Assembly (NCBI RefSeq): GCF_042850945.1
Contig: NZ_AP031496.1
Span: 5,208,001-5,272,000 of the forward strand
From: Halioxenophilus aromaticivorans
GTDB lineage: Bacteria > Pseudomonadota > Gammaproteobacteria > Pseudomonadales > Cellvibrionaceae
DNA length: 64,000 bases
Direction: 5' to 3'
Below, piece by piece: positions 1-8,289 of the stretch (position 1 is the stretch's first letter; every line of letters starts with the position of its first letter). A program made the position numbers and the translations under genes. Below the pieces are notes generated by a model that was given only the letters and a program-made list of their open reading frames with translations, made no database searches and was not told the DNA's origin.

Positions 1-378
1 TTCGATTTGTACCTCTGGGTAATCACGTACCAGTTGTGAAATGGCCGGCCATAATAGTGTTCGCGCAGCGGCTTTACTGGTGGCAATACGCACCAATCCA
101 CGGGGTGCATCGCCCAGCAAGCGCAGCTCTTCTATGCGCGCGTCAATCTGGCTGAAACCCGGGAGCAGAGCGGCCAGCAGCTTCTCGCCAGCATCCGTGG
201 TGGATACCCGGCGCGAGGTTCGGTTAAGTAATTTGACGCCTATGGATTCCTCGAGCCGACGCATGGCGTGGCTCACCGCCGACTGCGAAACGCCCAATCG
301 CACGCTGGCGCGGGTGAAGTTTGACTCCTCCGCCACCACCAAAAACACGGCCAAATCGCTTAGTTCGTCTCGCTTCAT
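1..378 (-). CDS. LysR-family transcriptional regulator, partial (N-terminal part)
   Basis: Reading leftward from an ATG at 376-378, 126 codons stay open to the window edge. The first 60 or so residues form the typical LysR winged helix-turn-helix: a DLAVFLVVAEESNFTRAS opening, then SVRLGVSQSAVSHAMRRLE as the recognition region and LLNRTSRRVSTTDAGEKLL as the wing. The effector-binding domain starts but is cut by the window edge. The gene is divergent from the iorAB-like pair starting at 670, the usual arrangement for a LysR protein controlling its neighbours. That role is inferred from position only. Confidence 0.85.
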   Translation of the reverse strand, partial: MKRDELSDLAVFLVVAEESNFTRASVRLGVSQSAVSHAMRRLEESIGVKLLNRTSRRVSTTDAGEKLLAALLPGFSQIDARIEELRLLGDAPRGLVRIATSKAAARTLLWPAISQLVRDYPEVQIE

Positions 379-669
379 ACATGAACCCAATAGGATAAAA
401 TGCCAGTTTAGCCGATCTAAACCCAAAGAGTTGGCCCCCATTAATGAGCAAGCTTCATAAGAACGATCAGAAAAGGCCCGTTGCCCATCCGAGCGACTTT
501 GGTTAGCGTAACCCTACCCACACTCTCATTATCACCCGAACACAGGGCCTACACTTGATTGCCGACGATATTGCGATACTTTTTGCGATGTTGCTGTCCA
601 ACAAAAACCAAACATTTGCCCCATAACAACTACTCTACTTTTTAGCCTTCTACATACCGAGAACTAGCC
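379..669. promoter_or_regulatory. Divergent intergenic region between lysR and iorA
   Basis: This 291-bp gap separates two genes that start away from each other, so it must hold both promoters and probably the LysR binding site. I see no gene in it and did not identify a clear operator or -35/-10 pair. Confidence 0.4.
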
Positions 670-1125
670 ATGAAACTCTCCATAAACGGCCAAGCCCGTG
701 ACATCGATATTGAACCAGATACCCCGTTGTTGTGGGTATTGCGAGATGAACTGAAACTCAAGGGCACAAAATATGGCTGCGGTGTTGCTCAATGTGGCGC
801 CTGCACTGTACTCGTGGACGGCCGCGCCACCCGCTCCTGCGTACTGCCGGTGAGCGTAGTCGCCAACTCTGAAATCACCACCATTGAAGCCATTGCCGAA
901 GACGCCACGGGCAAGGCCGTGGTGGATGCCTGGGTAGAACACCAGGTGCCCCAGTGTGGCTACTGCCAGTCTGGCCAAGTGATGGCCGCCACCGCGCTAC
1001 TAAAGCAAAACGCCAAACCCAGCTCGGAGCAGATCGCCACCGCCATGACGAACCTGTGCCGCTGCGGCACCTACAACGCCATTGAAAGCGCCATTGCCGA
1101 TGTTGCCGGCAGTAACAAGGGGTAA
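670..1125 (+). CDS. iorA: (2Fe-2S)-binding subunit of a molybdenum hydroxylase (isoquinoline 1-oxidoreductase alpha-like)
   Basis: The 151-residue protein matches the small iron-sulfur subunit of xanthine-dehydrogenase-family enzymes. A plant-type ferredoxin domain carries Cys37, Cys42, Cys45 and Cys57. A helical domain carries the second cluster with Cys96, Cys99, Cys130 and Cys132 (QCGYCQSGQ and NLCRCGTYNA). It passes electrons from the molybdopterin subunit encoded 3 bp downstream. No FAD subunit gene is adjacent, as in the two-subunit isoquinoline oxidoreductase and related aldehyde dehydrogenases, which use an external acceptor. The family call is firm; the substrate is unknown and the gene symbol is by similarity. 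Confidence 0.88.
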   Translation: MKLSINGQARDIDIEPDTPLLWVLRDELKLKGTKYGCGVAQCGACTVLVDGRATRSCVLPVSVVANSEITTIEAIAEDATGKAVVDAWVEHQVPQCGYCQSGQVMAATALLKQNAKPSSEQIATAMTNLCRCGTYNAIESAIADVAGSNKG

Positions 1126-1128
1126 GCC

Positions 1129-3333
1129 ATGACTATTCACGAATCACCCAGCCAAGTAAGCGCTGGCGAAGTTAAAGTTTCCCGCCGCACCTTCCTGGGC
1201 GCCTCCGCCGGTGCCTTGGTGCTGTCCGTTGGCCTACCCGGCGCCTTTGCTAAGTTGCAGGCCAAAACCGGCGAGCCCGGCGCCAATGTGGCCGCCTTTT
1301 TAGAGATTAAACCCAACAGCCAAGTGCTGTTCCGCAGCCCGTTTATTGAAGGTGGCCAGGGCGTATTTACCGCCATGGCGCAAATCATCGGCGAAGAGCT
1401 GGATGTAGCCCCAGACCAGTTTATTGTGGAGGGTGCCCCTGCAGGCCAGGTGTATCAGATCTTAAACGGCATGCGCGTTACCGGCGGTAGTATGTCGGTA
1501 CGTATGAGCTACGACACCCTGCGCAAACTGGGCGCCAGTGCGCGCTATTTATTGCTGCAAGCCGGCGCTGCCAAATTGGGTGTGCCAGCCGAAGAGCTCA
1601 CCACCGAGCCCGGTTTTGTGGTGCACAAAAAATCCAAGCAAAAAGCCAGCTATGGCGAGCTAGCCGCCACCGCCAGCGAGTTTAAAGCGCCATCTAAATT
1701 AGAGCTGCGCGCGAAAGACGATTTCCGCTGGATTGGCAAATCCGTACCGCGCATCGACGTGCTGGATAAATCCACCGGCAAGGCTGAATTCAGTATCGAT
1801 ACCGAAGTCGACGGCATGCTTTACGCCGCCGTGGTACACGCCCCTCACCTTGGCAAAGAACCCAAAAGCTGGAGCAACGAAGCCGAAGTAAAGGAAATGC
1901 CCGGCGTGGATTCCATCCATAAACTGCCCGGCGCCGTGGCTGTGGTGGCCACCAGCTGGTGGCGTGCTCGCAAAGCGGTTGAAGCGCTAAAAGTCACCTG
2001 GGAAACCGGCAAAGACAGCCGCTTCCCCATGCCAGAAGCCTTTTCTTCCGCCGAGCGCATTGCCCATTTAAAAACCGTGCAAGAGCCCAAACTCACCGGC
2101 GAAAAAACCGGTAACACCACCAAAGCCCTGGCACAAGCTGCCCAGGTGGTAGAGGCCAGTTACGACGCCCCCTACGTTGTCCACGGCCAGCTAGAGCCAC
2201 CTTCGGCACTGGCGCGCTGGAACGACGACGGCACCCTAGAATTGTGGATTCCCAACCAAGCTCCGGAAATGTTCCAAGCCCACGCCGCCCAGGTGGCCGG
2301 CATCGAGGCGGATAAAATTATCATCCACTCGCCATTATTGGGCGGCTTTTTTGGCCGGCACTTTTTATACGATGCCGCCAGCCCCTACCCCCAGGCCATC
2401 GCATTATCCAAGACCGTGGGTAAGCCCATTAAATTGTTGTGGAGCCGAGAAGAAGAGTTCCTGCGTGACGCCGTACGCCCGGCTGGTGTAGCCACCTTTA
2501 AAGCCGGCCTGGATGAAAACGGCAAGCCCATCGCCCTGGAAGCTGCCAACATCGGTGAAGGTCCTGGCGGCCGTTGGTTTGGTCGTAAAGAGGGTAAAGC
2601 TGATGATTCCTTCCTTGAAGGCATACGCGGCAAATCCTACGAGTACAAAAACCATTTGGTGAGCGACATCCGGGTGTTAGACCCAGCACTGATTGGCTTT
2701 TGGCGCTCCGTGGGCCACTCCATGAACGATTTCTTCTACGAAAGCTTTTTTGATGAGATGGCCGATGCCGGCAAGCAAGACCCCTACGAATTGCGTTTGG
2801 AATTGCTGGCCAATAAACCACGCCAAAAACACCTGTTAGAGCAAGTTGCGGATTTATCCGGCGGCTGGAAGCGCGGCCCCTACACGGCAAAAGACGGCAG
2901 CAAGCGTGCCCGCGGTGTGGCCATGGCCTCGCCCTTTGGTACCGAGGTGGCCACCATTGCCGAAGTCTCCATCGATAAAGAAGTGGTTGTGCACGATGTG
3001 TGGGTTGCCATCGACCCGGGCAGTATTGTTAACCCGGCGGTGATTAAAGCGCAGGTTGAAGGCGCCGTTGCTCTGGGCACCTCGATTACTTTGGTGGAAG
3101 AACTAACCTACGAGAACGGCCAGCCCCACGCCCGTAACTTTGACCGCTACCCCATTTTGAACCGCAGTAAAATGCCTAAGGTTCACGTGCGGATTATTGA
3201 GAGCGGTGAAGCCATGGGCGGCATCGGAGAGCCAGGTTTACCGGGTGTACTTCCGGCCATCGTCAATGCCGTTTGTGTATTGCACGGCCAGCGCATTCGC
3301 AGCTTACCGCTATCCAAAACTCAGTTTGCGTAA
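1129..3333 (+). CDS. iorB: Molybdopterin-binding subunit of a molybdenum hydroxylase (isoquinoline 1-oxidoreductase beta-like)
   Basis: This 734-residue protein is the catalytic partner of the preceding iron-sulfur subunit and starts 3 bp after it. Residues 18-24 (SRRTFLG) followed by a hydrophobic stretch form a Tat signal, so the folded complex is probably exported to the periplasm. Family hallmarks include the GGFFGRHFL segment of the cofactor pocket, LLWSREEEF, and a C-terminal GGIGEPGLPG in which Glu701 corresponds to the catalytic glutamate. The enzyme should hydroxylate an N-heterocycle or oxidise an aldehyde, passing electrons to a membrane or cytochrome acceptor. It ends 3 bp before a convergent GNAT gene. 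Confidence 0.88.
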   Translation: MTIHESPSQVSAGEVKVSRRTFLGASAGALVLSVGLPGAFAKLQAKTGEPGANVAAFLEIKPNSQVLFRSPFIEGGQGVFTAMAQIIGEELDVAPDQFIVEGAPAGQVYQILNGMRVTGGSMSVRMSYDTLRKLGASARYLLLQAGAAKLGVPAEELTTEPGFVVHKKSKQKASYGELAATASEFKAPSKLELRAKDDFRWIGKSVPRIDVLDKSTGKAEFSIDTEVDGMLYAAVVHAPHLGKEPKSWSNEAEVKEMPGVDSIHKLPGAVAVVATSWWRARKAVEALKVTWETGKDSRFPMPEAFSSAERIAHLKTVQEPKLTGEKTGNTTKALAQAAQVVEASYDAPYVVHGQLEPPSALARWNDDGTLELWIPNQAPEMFQAHAAQVAGIEADKIIIHSPLLGGFFGRHFLYDAASPYPQAIALSKTVGKPIKLLWSREEEFLRDAVRPAGVATFKAGLDENGKPIALEAANIGEGPGGRWFGRKEGKADDSFLEGIRGKSYEYKNHLVSDIRVLDPALIGFWRSVGHSMNDFFYESFFDEMADAGKQDPYELRLELLANKPRQKHLLEQVADLSGGWKRGPYTAKDGSKRARGVAMASPFGTEVATIAEVSIDKEVVVHDVWVAIDPGSIVNPAVIKAQVEGAVALGTSITLVEELTYENGQPHARNFDRYPILNRSKMPKVHVRIIESGEAMGGIGEPGLPGVLPAIVNAVCVLHGQRIRSLPLSKTQFA

Positions 3334-3336
3334 CCG

Positions 3337-3831
3337 CTAACTTACGGTGGCCAGGCTTTTTTGCCAAAACAAAGCTTGGCCACCGGTTTCACTTAATTGG
3401 TAACCGGCGAAACCGAATTTTTGATAGGCGCCTTGTGCTATTTCGTTGTTGCTCAATACCTCTAAGGTTATTTTGCAACAGCCCTTTTCCTGGGCGATGT
3501 TTTCCACCGCCTGCAACAACGCCTGCCCCACCCCTTGGCCGCGATGGCCATTCGCTACCACCAAATCGTGAATATTAATTAAGGGTTTGGCTTGGAACGT
3601 TGAGAAACCCTCAAAGCAGTTGGCCAACCCCACCACGTCATCGCCTTGGTAGGCCAATACGCTGAAGGCGTATGGCAGTTGCGCTAACTTTTCTACCAAG
3701 CCTGCCAGAACCGATTCGGCAATGGGCGTACCTCCGCCCATGGGGTCGGTGGCGTAGGCTTGCATCATGATGGGAATATCTTGCTGATGCTTAGGGTTTT
3801 GGTAGTCTGCCAAAATAACCGTGGTGGTCAT
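3337..3831 (-). CDS. GNAT-family N-acetyltransferase
   Basis: A 164-residue single-domain acetyltransferase. The acetyl-CoA pyrophosphate-binding loop is visible as NGHRGQGVGQALL near residue 105, followed by the EVLSNNEIAQGAYQKFGF segment typical of motif B. The substrate cannot be deduced. It lies convergent to iorB with a 3-bp gap and upstream of nothing obvious, so it is probably a single-gene unit. Confidence 0.8.
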   Translation of the reverse strand: MTTTVILADYQNPKHQQDIPIMMQAYATDPMGGGTPIAESVLAGLVEKLAQLPYAFSVLAYQGDDVVGLANCFEGFSTFQAKPLINIHDLVVANGHRGQGVGQALLQAVENIAQEKGCCKITLEVLSNNEIAQGAYQKFGFAGYQLSETGGQALFWQKSLATVS

Positions 3832-3885
3832 GCCTTTTCCTATCTTTGATTTATCTAAATCTATTTATCTATATCCCAGCCGCAA

Positions 3886-4587
3886 TCAATCGGCGTCTAT
3901 GAGCTCGGGAGTTTTATTGGTGGCTCCGGATTTAAACGCTTTTACTTTACTTACCGCCAGGCCCACGCTCACTGTGGGCTCATCCAATAATAACTGTATT
4001 TCTGGGGTAACCGGCAACTCGGGGTTTAGCCAGGCGTTTACCACGGCGGCATTATTAGGAACAAACAACGGCATAGCCTTTTCGTGGAACTGTGCAAAAC
4101 GCTCGGTGGCCGGCCGCGTGATTACCGCACAGCAATATTTACCGTTGTCGAATTTACGGTAGAGCGCGCCCAGGAAAAACGCCTGGCTTTGGCCCTCCAT
4201 TAAATACTGTTGCTTTTTACCCGCCTGTATTTGCGATTCGCCCAAACCCGTTGCCACCACCAAAGCGCGATGTCGTTTCAATGCGCTGCGCCAGTAATTG
4301 GAGTCGAGGTTGCGGGCATTAAAAGTAGTGCGCTCGCCCACCAGTAGTTGGTCACCCGCTGCGGTGCAATCAAACCACCAGGTAGCATCCACCGCTTTAG
4401 GTTTTCCGTCTTCCACCACAATTAATTTACCAATGGTTTTGTTGGCATCACCGCCAAACGCTGGGTAAAAGTGCTGAATCGATGCACCGCTAGGGGCAAA
4501 CTCAGACACCAAATCCTCTAGCCCCACGGAAATCAGTAGAGCTTGCACGTAGGCGTTATCGGTTACCCTGCGAATATAACCACACAC
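3886..4587 (-). CDS. SRAP-family protein (SOS response-associated peptidase, YedK/HMCES type)
   Basis: The 233-residue protein begins Met-Cys-Gly, and Cys2 becomes the N-terminal catalytic residue after methionine removal. The other catalytic residues of YedK have counterparts: Asn90 in TTFNARN, Glu117 in GLGES and His168 in FHEKAMP. Known members crosslink to abasic sites in single-stranded DNA through Cys2. The segment after Cys2-Gly is divergent from the usual Arg-Phe. The start is supported by a strong purine-rich site (aaaggaggtg) just upstream. No SOS box was recognised. Confidence 0.85.
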   Translation of the reverse strand: MCGYIRRVTDNAYVQALLISVGLEDLVSEFAPSGASIQHFYPAFGGDANKTIGKLIVVEDGKPKAVDATWWFDCTAAGDQLLVGERTTFNARNLDSNYWRSALKRHRALVVATGLGESQIQAGKKQQYLMEGQSQAFFLGALYRKFDNGKYCCAVITRPATERFAQFHEKAMPLFVPNNAAVVNAWLNPELPVTPEIQLLLDEPTVSVGLAVSKVKAFKSGATNKTPELIDAD

Positions 4588-4791
4588 TGATACACCTCCT
4601 TTTATTTTCTAAACTTTGCGTTTGATATCAATTGGTTACACAGTTTTGCCTGCGTAATAAGCGCCATTTGTCAGCCGAGAGAAGATTTACGCGCCTAAGC
4701 CGGTTTGTTATATTCAACGCCTGTTCCCAATCTTTTGGTCATAGGCGTGGCCATAGGGCAGCAAGTCACTCTAAGCACAGGACGGCGTACC

Positions 4792-5034
4792 ATGTCAGCA
4801 TCTAAACCCTACGCACCGCGTAGCCGAGAAGCATTAGAAAAGCTCATTGTTGACTTGCGCCATATGGAGTCGATTTTAACCGTAGAAATTACTCTCAGCG
4901 CGCGCCGCTTTGACTACACCCGCGAGCAAGAGCTGCGCACCAAAAAACTGAACGTGCAAATCTCCATACTTGAAGCCCGTGCCGAGCTAGAGCAACTCAA
5001 TAAAAAAACGCCACATCTGCGCTTGGTAAAATAG
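4792..5034 (+). CDS. Small hypothetical protein
   Basis: I do not recognise this 80-residue protein. I start it at the ATG at 4792, with AGGA about ten bases upstream; an upstream in-frame ATG at 4705 would add 29 unlikely residues. It is charged and predicted helical, with heptad-like leucine/isoleucine spacing in its second half, so a short coiled coil is possible. It precedes the oxygenase gene by 83 bp on the same strand and may be part of that operon. Confidence 0.5.
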   Translation: MSASKPYAPRSREALEKLIVDLRHMESILTVEITLSARRFDYTREQELRTKKLNVQISILEARAELEQLNKKTPHLRLVK

Positions 5035-5117
5035 TACCGTGCCAAGCCCGCCCGCTTGGTTGATTTATCTCCCCTCGCTGGTTACTCTCGCTGAGCCTAT
5101 CGCCATATGAGCCCGCC

Positions 5118-5966
5118 ATGAGCACCAGTAGATCCAGCCCCGGTTCAAATCAAGAACGTTCCAAACCCAGCATTACGGACCAGGGGTATCGTCTATTGAC
5201 CGGCTATTGTAGCGCCGATCAGCTAGCCGCCCTAAAAACCGAGGCCGAAGCTTTAATAGAGCGCCACTATACACCGGCCAACCTAGCCGCTCACAGCGTT
5301 TACCCCTCGGATTCCACCGACACCCGGGTAAGCCACGCCATGATGATTGCCGAGGGCCAGAGCGAGCTACCCCAGGTAGACCACCAGGGCTGCCCTGCGG
5401 TGCATAAATTACTGCAACGGCACAACCAATTGCTGGCGGAGTTCACCGGCCAACAAGTTGCCCCAAGCGCGCGCTGCATGTTGAATTACCAAAATTACTT
5501 CGCCGGCAGTAAGCCTGTGGGCGAGCATTTTGATGGCGAATACATACGCACCCAACGCGCCTCGGATGGCATAGAGTTCAGCTTGATAGAGGGCATCTTA
5601 CCGCGCTACGTTGCGGTGTTGGTTATCGCTAACGAAAACAACGGCAAGGGCACCGAGCTTGTCGACAACGCCACCGGTGCGGTGTACAAACCCACCATGC
5701 ACCCGGGCGATTTACTCATCTTTGATAACATTCGCCTACGCCACCGTGTGCCCACCATGGAAAAGCCCCGCATAACCCTGGGGCTGCGCAACTTTGACCA
5801 CCTGGCCGTGCACTTTGCCGCCGATGAGCAAAGCTTTATTGGCGACGATTACAGCCCAATTGCTGAGGGGTGGGTGTCCACATCCGTTAACTGTAACAAA
5901 CGCTTTGCCGACTTTATGCAGCAACAGTGGCCGGCCATGAAAGAAGACTACTCGCACTATTTTTAA
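5118..5966 (+). CDS. 2-oxoglutarate/Fe(II)-dependent oxygenase-like protein
   Basis: The 282-residue protein carries a facial-triad pattern: His137 and Asp139 in GEHFDGEY, then distal His209 in RLRHRVP, with Arg218 (KPRITLG) placed to bind the 2-oxoglutarate carboxylate. Before the distal His, the stretch HPGDLLIFDN is the standard strand of the double-stranded beta helix. Such enzymes hydroxylate or demethylate C-H bonds. The aldehyde dehydrogenase gene follows after 3 bp, so the two are probably co-translated, and a TS-like and a nucleoside transporter gene follow. A pyrimidine or nucleoside substrate is an inference from this context only. Confidence 0.75.
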   Translation: MSTSRSSPGSNQERSKPSITDQGYRLLTGYCSADQLAALKTEAEALIERHYTPANLAAHSVYPSDSTDTRVSHAMMIAEGQSELPQVDHQGCPAVHKLLQRHNQLLAEFTGQQVAPSARCMLNYQNYFAGSKPVGEHFDGEYIRTQRASDGIEFSLIEGILPRYVAVLVIANENNGKGTELVDNATGAVYKPTMHPGDLLIFDNIRLRHRVPTMEKPRITLGLRNFDHLAVHFAADEQSFIGDDYSPIAEGWVSTSVNCNKRFADFMQQQWPAMKEDYSHYF

Positions 5967-5969
5967 ACC

Positions 5970-7463
5970 ATGCCAAAAACCCCCAACGAGCCCAGCCCGC
6001 ACCTGCCCACTCCTACCCATTGGCAGATTGACCACTGGCCTCGGCAAGCCATCATTGATGGCGGTTTGGTTGCCGGTAGTAACCCGTTCAGCGTAGTTAA
6101 CCCCGCCAACGGCCAGCCCCTGGCCCAGGTGCACGACTACACCGATGCCCAATTTACCCAGGCCATCGACAGCGCTCACCAGGCCTGGCAAAGCTGGCAA
6201 CACACACCGCCCAGAGAGCGCCATCAGTTGCTATTGCAGTGGGCCGAGCAACTCAGCCAACACCACACAGGCCTTAGCCAACTGCTGTGTTTGGAAAACG
6301 GCAAACCTCTGGCACAGGCCGAGGGCGAAATTCAGCACTGTATTACCATGCTGCGCTGGTACGCCGAGGAAACCCGGCGACTGACCGGTGAGGTTTTACC
6401 CAAGCACAACAGCAACCTGCAGCACTTTACCCAGCGGCAACCCCTGGGCGTGGTGGCAGCCATTACGCCGTGGAATTTCCCTGCCGCCGCCGTGATTGTT
6501 AAAGCCGGCGCCGCCATTGCTGCCGGCTGCACTTGTATTGTTAAGCCCTCGGAACACACACCACTCATCGCACTGGCGTTAGCCAGCCTGGCGGTAGATG
6601 CCGGCCTGCCCGCTGGGGTATTGAATGCCGTACCGGCCAGCGAGCCAAAGCACTTTGGCCAGATACTGTGCACTAGCCCGAAAATTGCCATGGTGTCGTT
6701 CACCGGCTCCACCGCCGTGGGCCGCCAGCTATACCAGCAGTGTGGCCCCAGCCTAAAACGTCTGGCGCTGGAGCTGGGCGGTAACGCACCTTTTTTGGTG
6801 TTTGATGACTGCGATATTGAACGTACAGTGGCAGCGCTGGTGTCCGCGCGCTTTTATAACTCCGGCCAAATTTGCGTGGGCGCCAATCGCATTTTGGTGC
6901 AAGCCAGCATCGCCCAGCGGTTTACTCAGGCCCTTGCCCGCGCCGCCCAAGCACTGACTGTTGCCCCAGGCCATGCACCGGGTTGCGATATCGGCCCGTT
7001 GATCAACCAAACTGCAAAAACGCGCCTTATCGCCCTACTGCAAGACGCCATTGCCCAAGGCGCCCAATTACATTGCGGCGACCTAGCGCAACTGAGTGCT
7101 AACGACAGCCTATTAATGCCGCCTTTTGTGTTGAGCCACATGCAAACCACCATGGCGGCCTACCAAGCCGAACTGTTTGGGCCCGTGGCTTGCTTGTACA
7201 CCTTTAACGATGAAGCCGATGCAATCAACCTAGCCAACGATACCCAAGCCGGTTTGGCGGCCTACGTGTACAGCGGCAGCTATCCGCGCTTACTGCGGGT
7301 TAGCGAGCAACTGCAAGCTGGCAGTGTGGGGGCCAACAGCTGTGAGTTGTTTTCTGAGGATGTACCCTTTGGCGGCATTAAAAGCTCCGGCTTTGGCAAA
7401 GAGCAAGGCCTGCACTGCTTGCACGAATTCACCTACTTAAAATCGGTGGCCCTGGGCTTGTAA
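5970..7463 (+). CDS. NAD(P)-dependent aldehyde dehydrogenase (succinate-semialdehyde dehydrogenase-like)
   Basis: A full-length 497-residue class of aldehyde dehydrogenase. The cofactor motif AAITPWNFP lies near residue 155, FTGSTAVG near 240, catalytic Glu268 in LELGG and catalytic Cys302 in GQICVGA, with EELFGPV-type and FGGIKSSGFG motifs at the C terminus. It oxidises an aldehyde to the acid. Overall it resembles GabD-type enzymes, but substrate assignment by eye is unsafe. It is sandwiched between the oxygenase gene (3-bp gap) and the TS-like gene (48-bp gap), suggesting it removes an aldehyde made by the oxygenase. Confidence 0.88.
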   Translation: MPKTPNEPSPHLPTPTHWQIDHWPRQAIIDGGLVAGSNPFSVVNPANGQPLAQVHDYTDAQFTQAIDSAHQAWQSWQHTPPRERHQLLLQWAEQLSQHHTGLSQLLCLENGKPLAQAEGEIQHCITMLRWYAEETRRLTGEVLPKHNSNLQHFTQRQPLGVVAAITPWNFPAAAVIVKAGAAIAAGCTCIVKPSEHTPLIALALASLAVDAGLPAGVLNAVPASEPKHFGQILCTSPKIAMVSFTGSTAVGRQLYQQCGPSLKRLALELGGNAPFLVFDDCDIERTVAALVSARFYNSGQICVGANRILVQASIAQRFTQALARAAQALTVAPGHAPGCDIGPLINQTAKTRLIALLQDAIAQGAQLHCGDLAQLSANDSLLMPPFVLSHMQTTMAAYQAELFGPVACLYTFNDEADAINLANDTQAGLAAYVYSGSYPRLLRVSEQLQAGSVGANSCELFSEDVPFGGIKSSGFGKEQGLHCLHEFTYLKSVALGL

Positions 7464-7511
7464 GTACAGCCAACCTAACCCCGACTAACACCCAGAACAA
7501 AGGTACCACCC

Positions 7512-8069
7512 GTGACGGCCATCACCTGCCAGCAAGCCTGGCGTAACATGACACAGCAAAGCCAAAGCCAGAGCCTGCGTAATTACACCCAACGCCTTGC
7601 CATGGACGATTATCTGGTAGAGACCGAGCTCTTCCCCAAGGCCGTGTTAGAAGCCTACACCGCCTGGAATTTAGAGCTGCCGCTAAGCGACGAACAAACT
7701 CAATTCTTTAATGCTGAGCGGGGCGGCGGCCAGGGCGATTATCGCAGTGGCATGCGCAACAAAATTGCCAATGTGGTGGATTGTCTGAGCCGCTTTCCGC
7801 AGTCCAAACGCGCGATCATTACCATCAGCAATAACCCAAGCCCTTGCCACACCAGCGACGACGATGCCAAATGCCTGCGTGAGCTGCACTTTTACATTGA
7901 AGACAACAAGCTCAACGCCAGCTGCCTGTTCCGCGCCCAGGCGGCGTTGATTTTCCCTAAAAATATTCATTTTATCGGCGCCCTAATGGCAGAGATCGCG
8001 CAGTCTCTGGCCATACCCGTTGGCACTCTTTTTTACTGCGCCACCATTTTAGTTTCCGACCGCAGCTAG
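7512..8069 (+). CDS. Thymidylate-synthase-like protein
   Basis: I start this 185-residue protein at GTG 7512 because AAAGG lies eight bases upstream; ATG 7548 is an alternative. Its C-terminal half follows the pattern of thymidylate synthase around the active site. A strand CLRELHFYIEDNKLNASC is followed by a helix FIGALMAEIAQSLAIPVG that matches the family's long helix. A Pro-Cys-His (NPSPCHTS) precedes the strand, like the catalytic PCH of ThyA, but with an insertion. The usual QRS after the strand is FRA, so phosphate binding and activity may differ. It is shorter than ThyA (about 264 residues). It could be a nucleotide-modifying or non-catalytic relative. Confidence 0.6.
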   Translation: MTAITCQQAWRNMTQQSQSQSLRNYTQRLAMDDYLVETELFPKAVLEAYTAWNLELPLSDEQTQFFNAERGGGQGDYRSGMRNKIANVVDCLSRFPQSKRAIITISNNPSPCHTSDDDAKCLRELHFYIEDNKLNASCLFRAQAALIFPKNIHFIGALMAEIAQSLAIPVGTLFYCATILVSDRS

Positions 8070-8088
8070 TTTTGCTAAGAGAATCTTT

Positions 8089-8289
8089 GTGACCACACTT
8101 ATTTGTTTAATCGGTATTGCTGTCATTCTTTTGTTTGCCTTTGCGGTTTCTAATAATCGCCGAGCCATAAACCGCCGTACCGTGGGCTGGGCCTTTGCCA
8201 TTCAGTTTTTAATCGGCGCGTTTGCGCTTTACATCCCCCAGGGCAAAAGTATTCTCAACGCCATTTCCAGCGGAGTATCCAGCGTTATT
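8089..8289 (+). pseudogene. Concentrative nucleoside transporter (NupC/CNT family), 5' fragment cut by a transposon
   Basis: The frame starts at GTG 8089 with AAGAGA upstream. It encodes 67 residues matching the first two membrane segments of CNT nucleoside permeases: a hydrophobic LIGIAVILLFAFAVSNNRRAI start, then TVGWAFAIQFLIGAFALYIP and GKSILNAISSGVSSVIG. In intact members the next motif is a conserved Gly/Asn-rich loop. Here the reading frame runs into transposon DNA at 8290 and is lost. The rest of the gene is not in the window. It was the last visible gene of the oxygenase operon and would have imported nucleosides with Na+ or H+. Confidence 0.75.
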
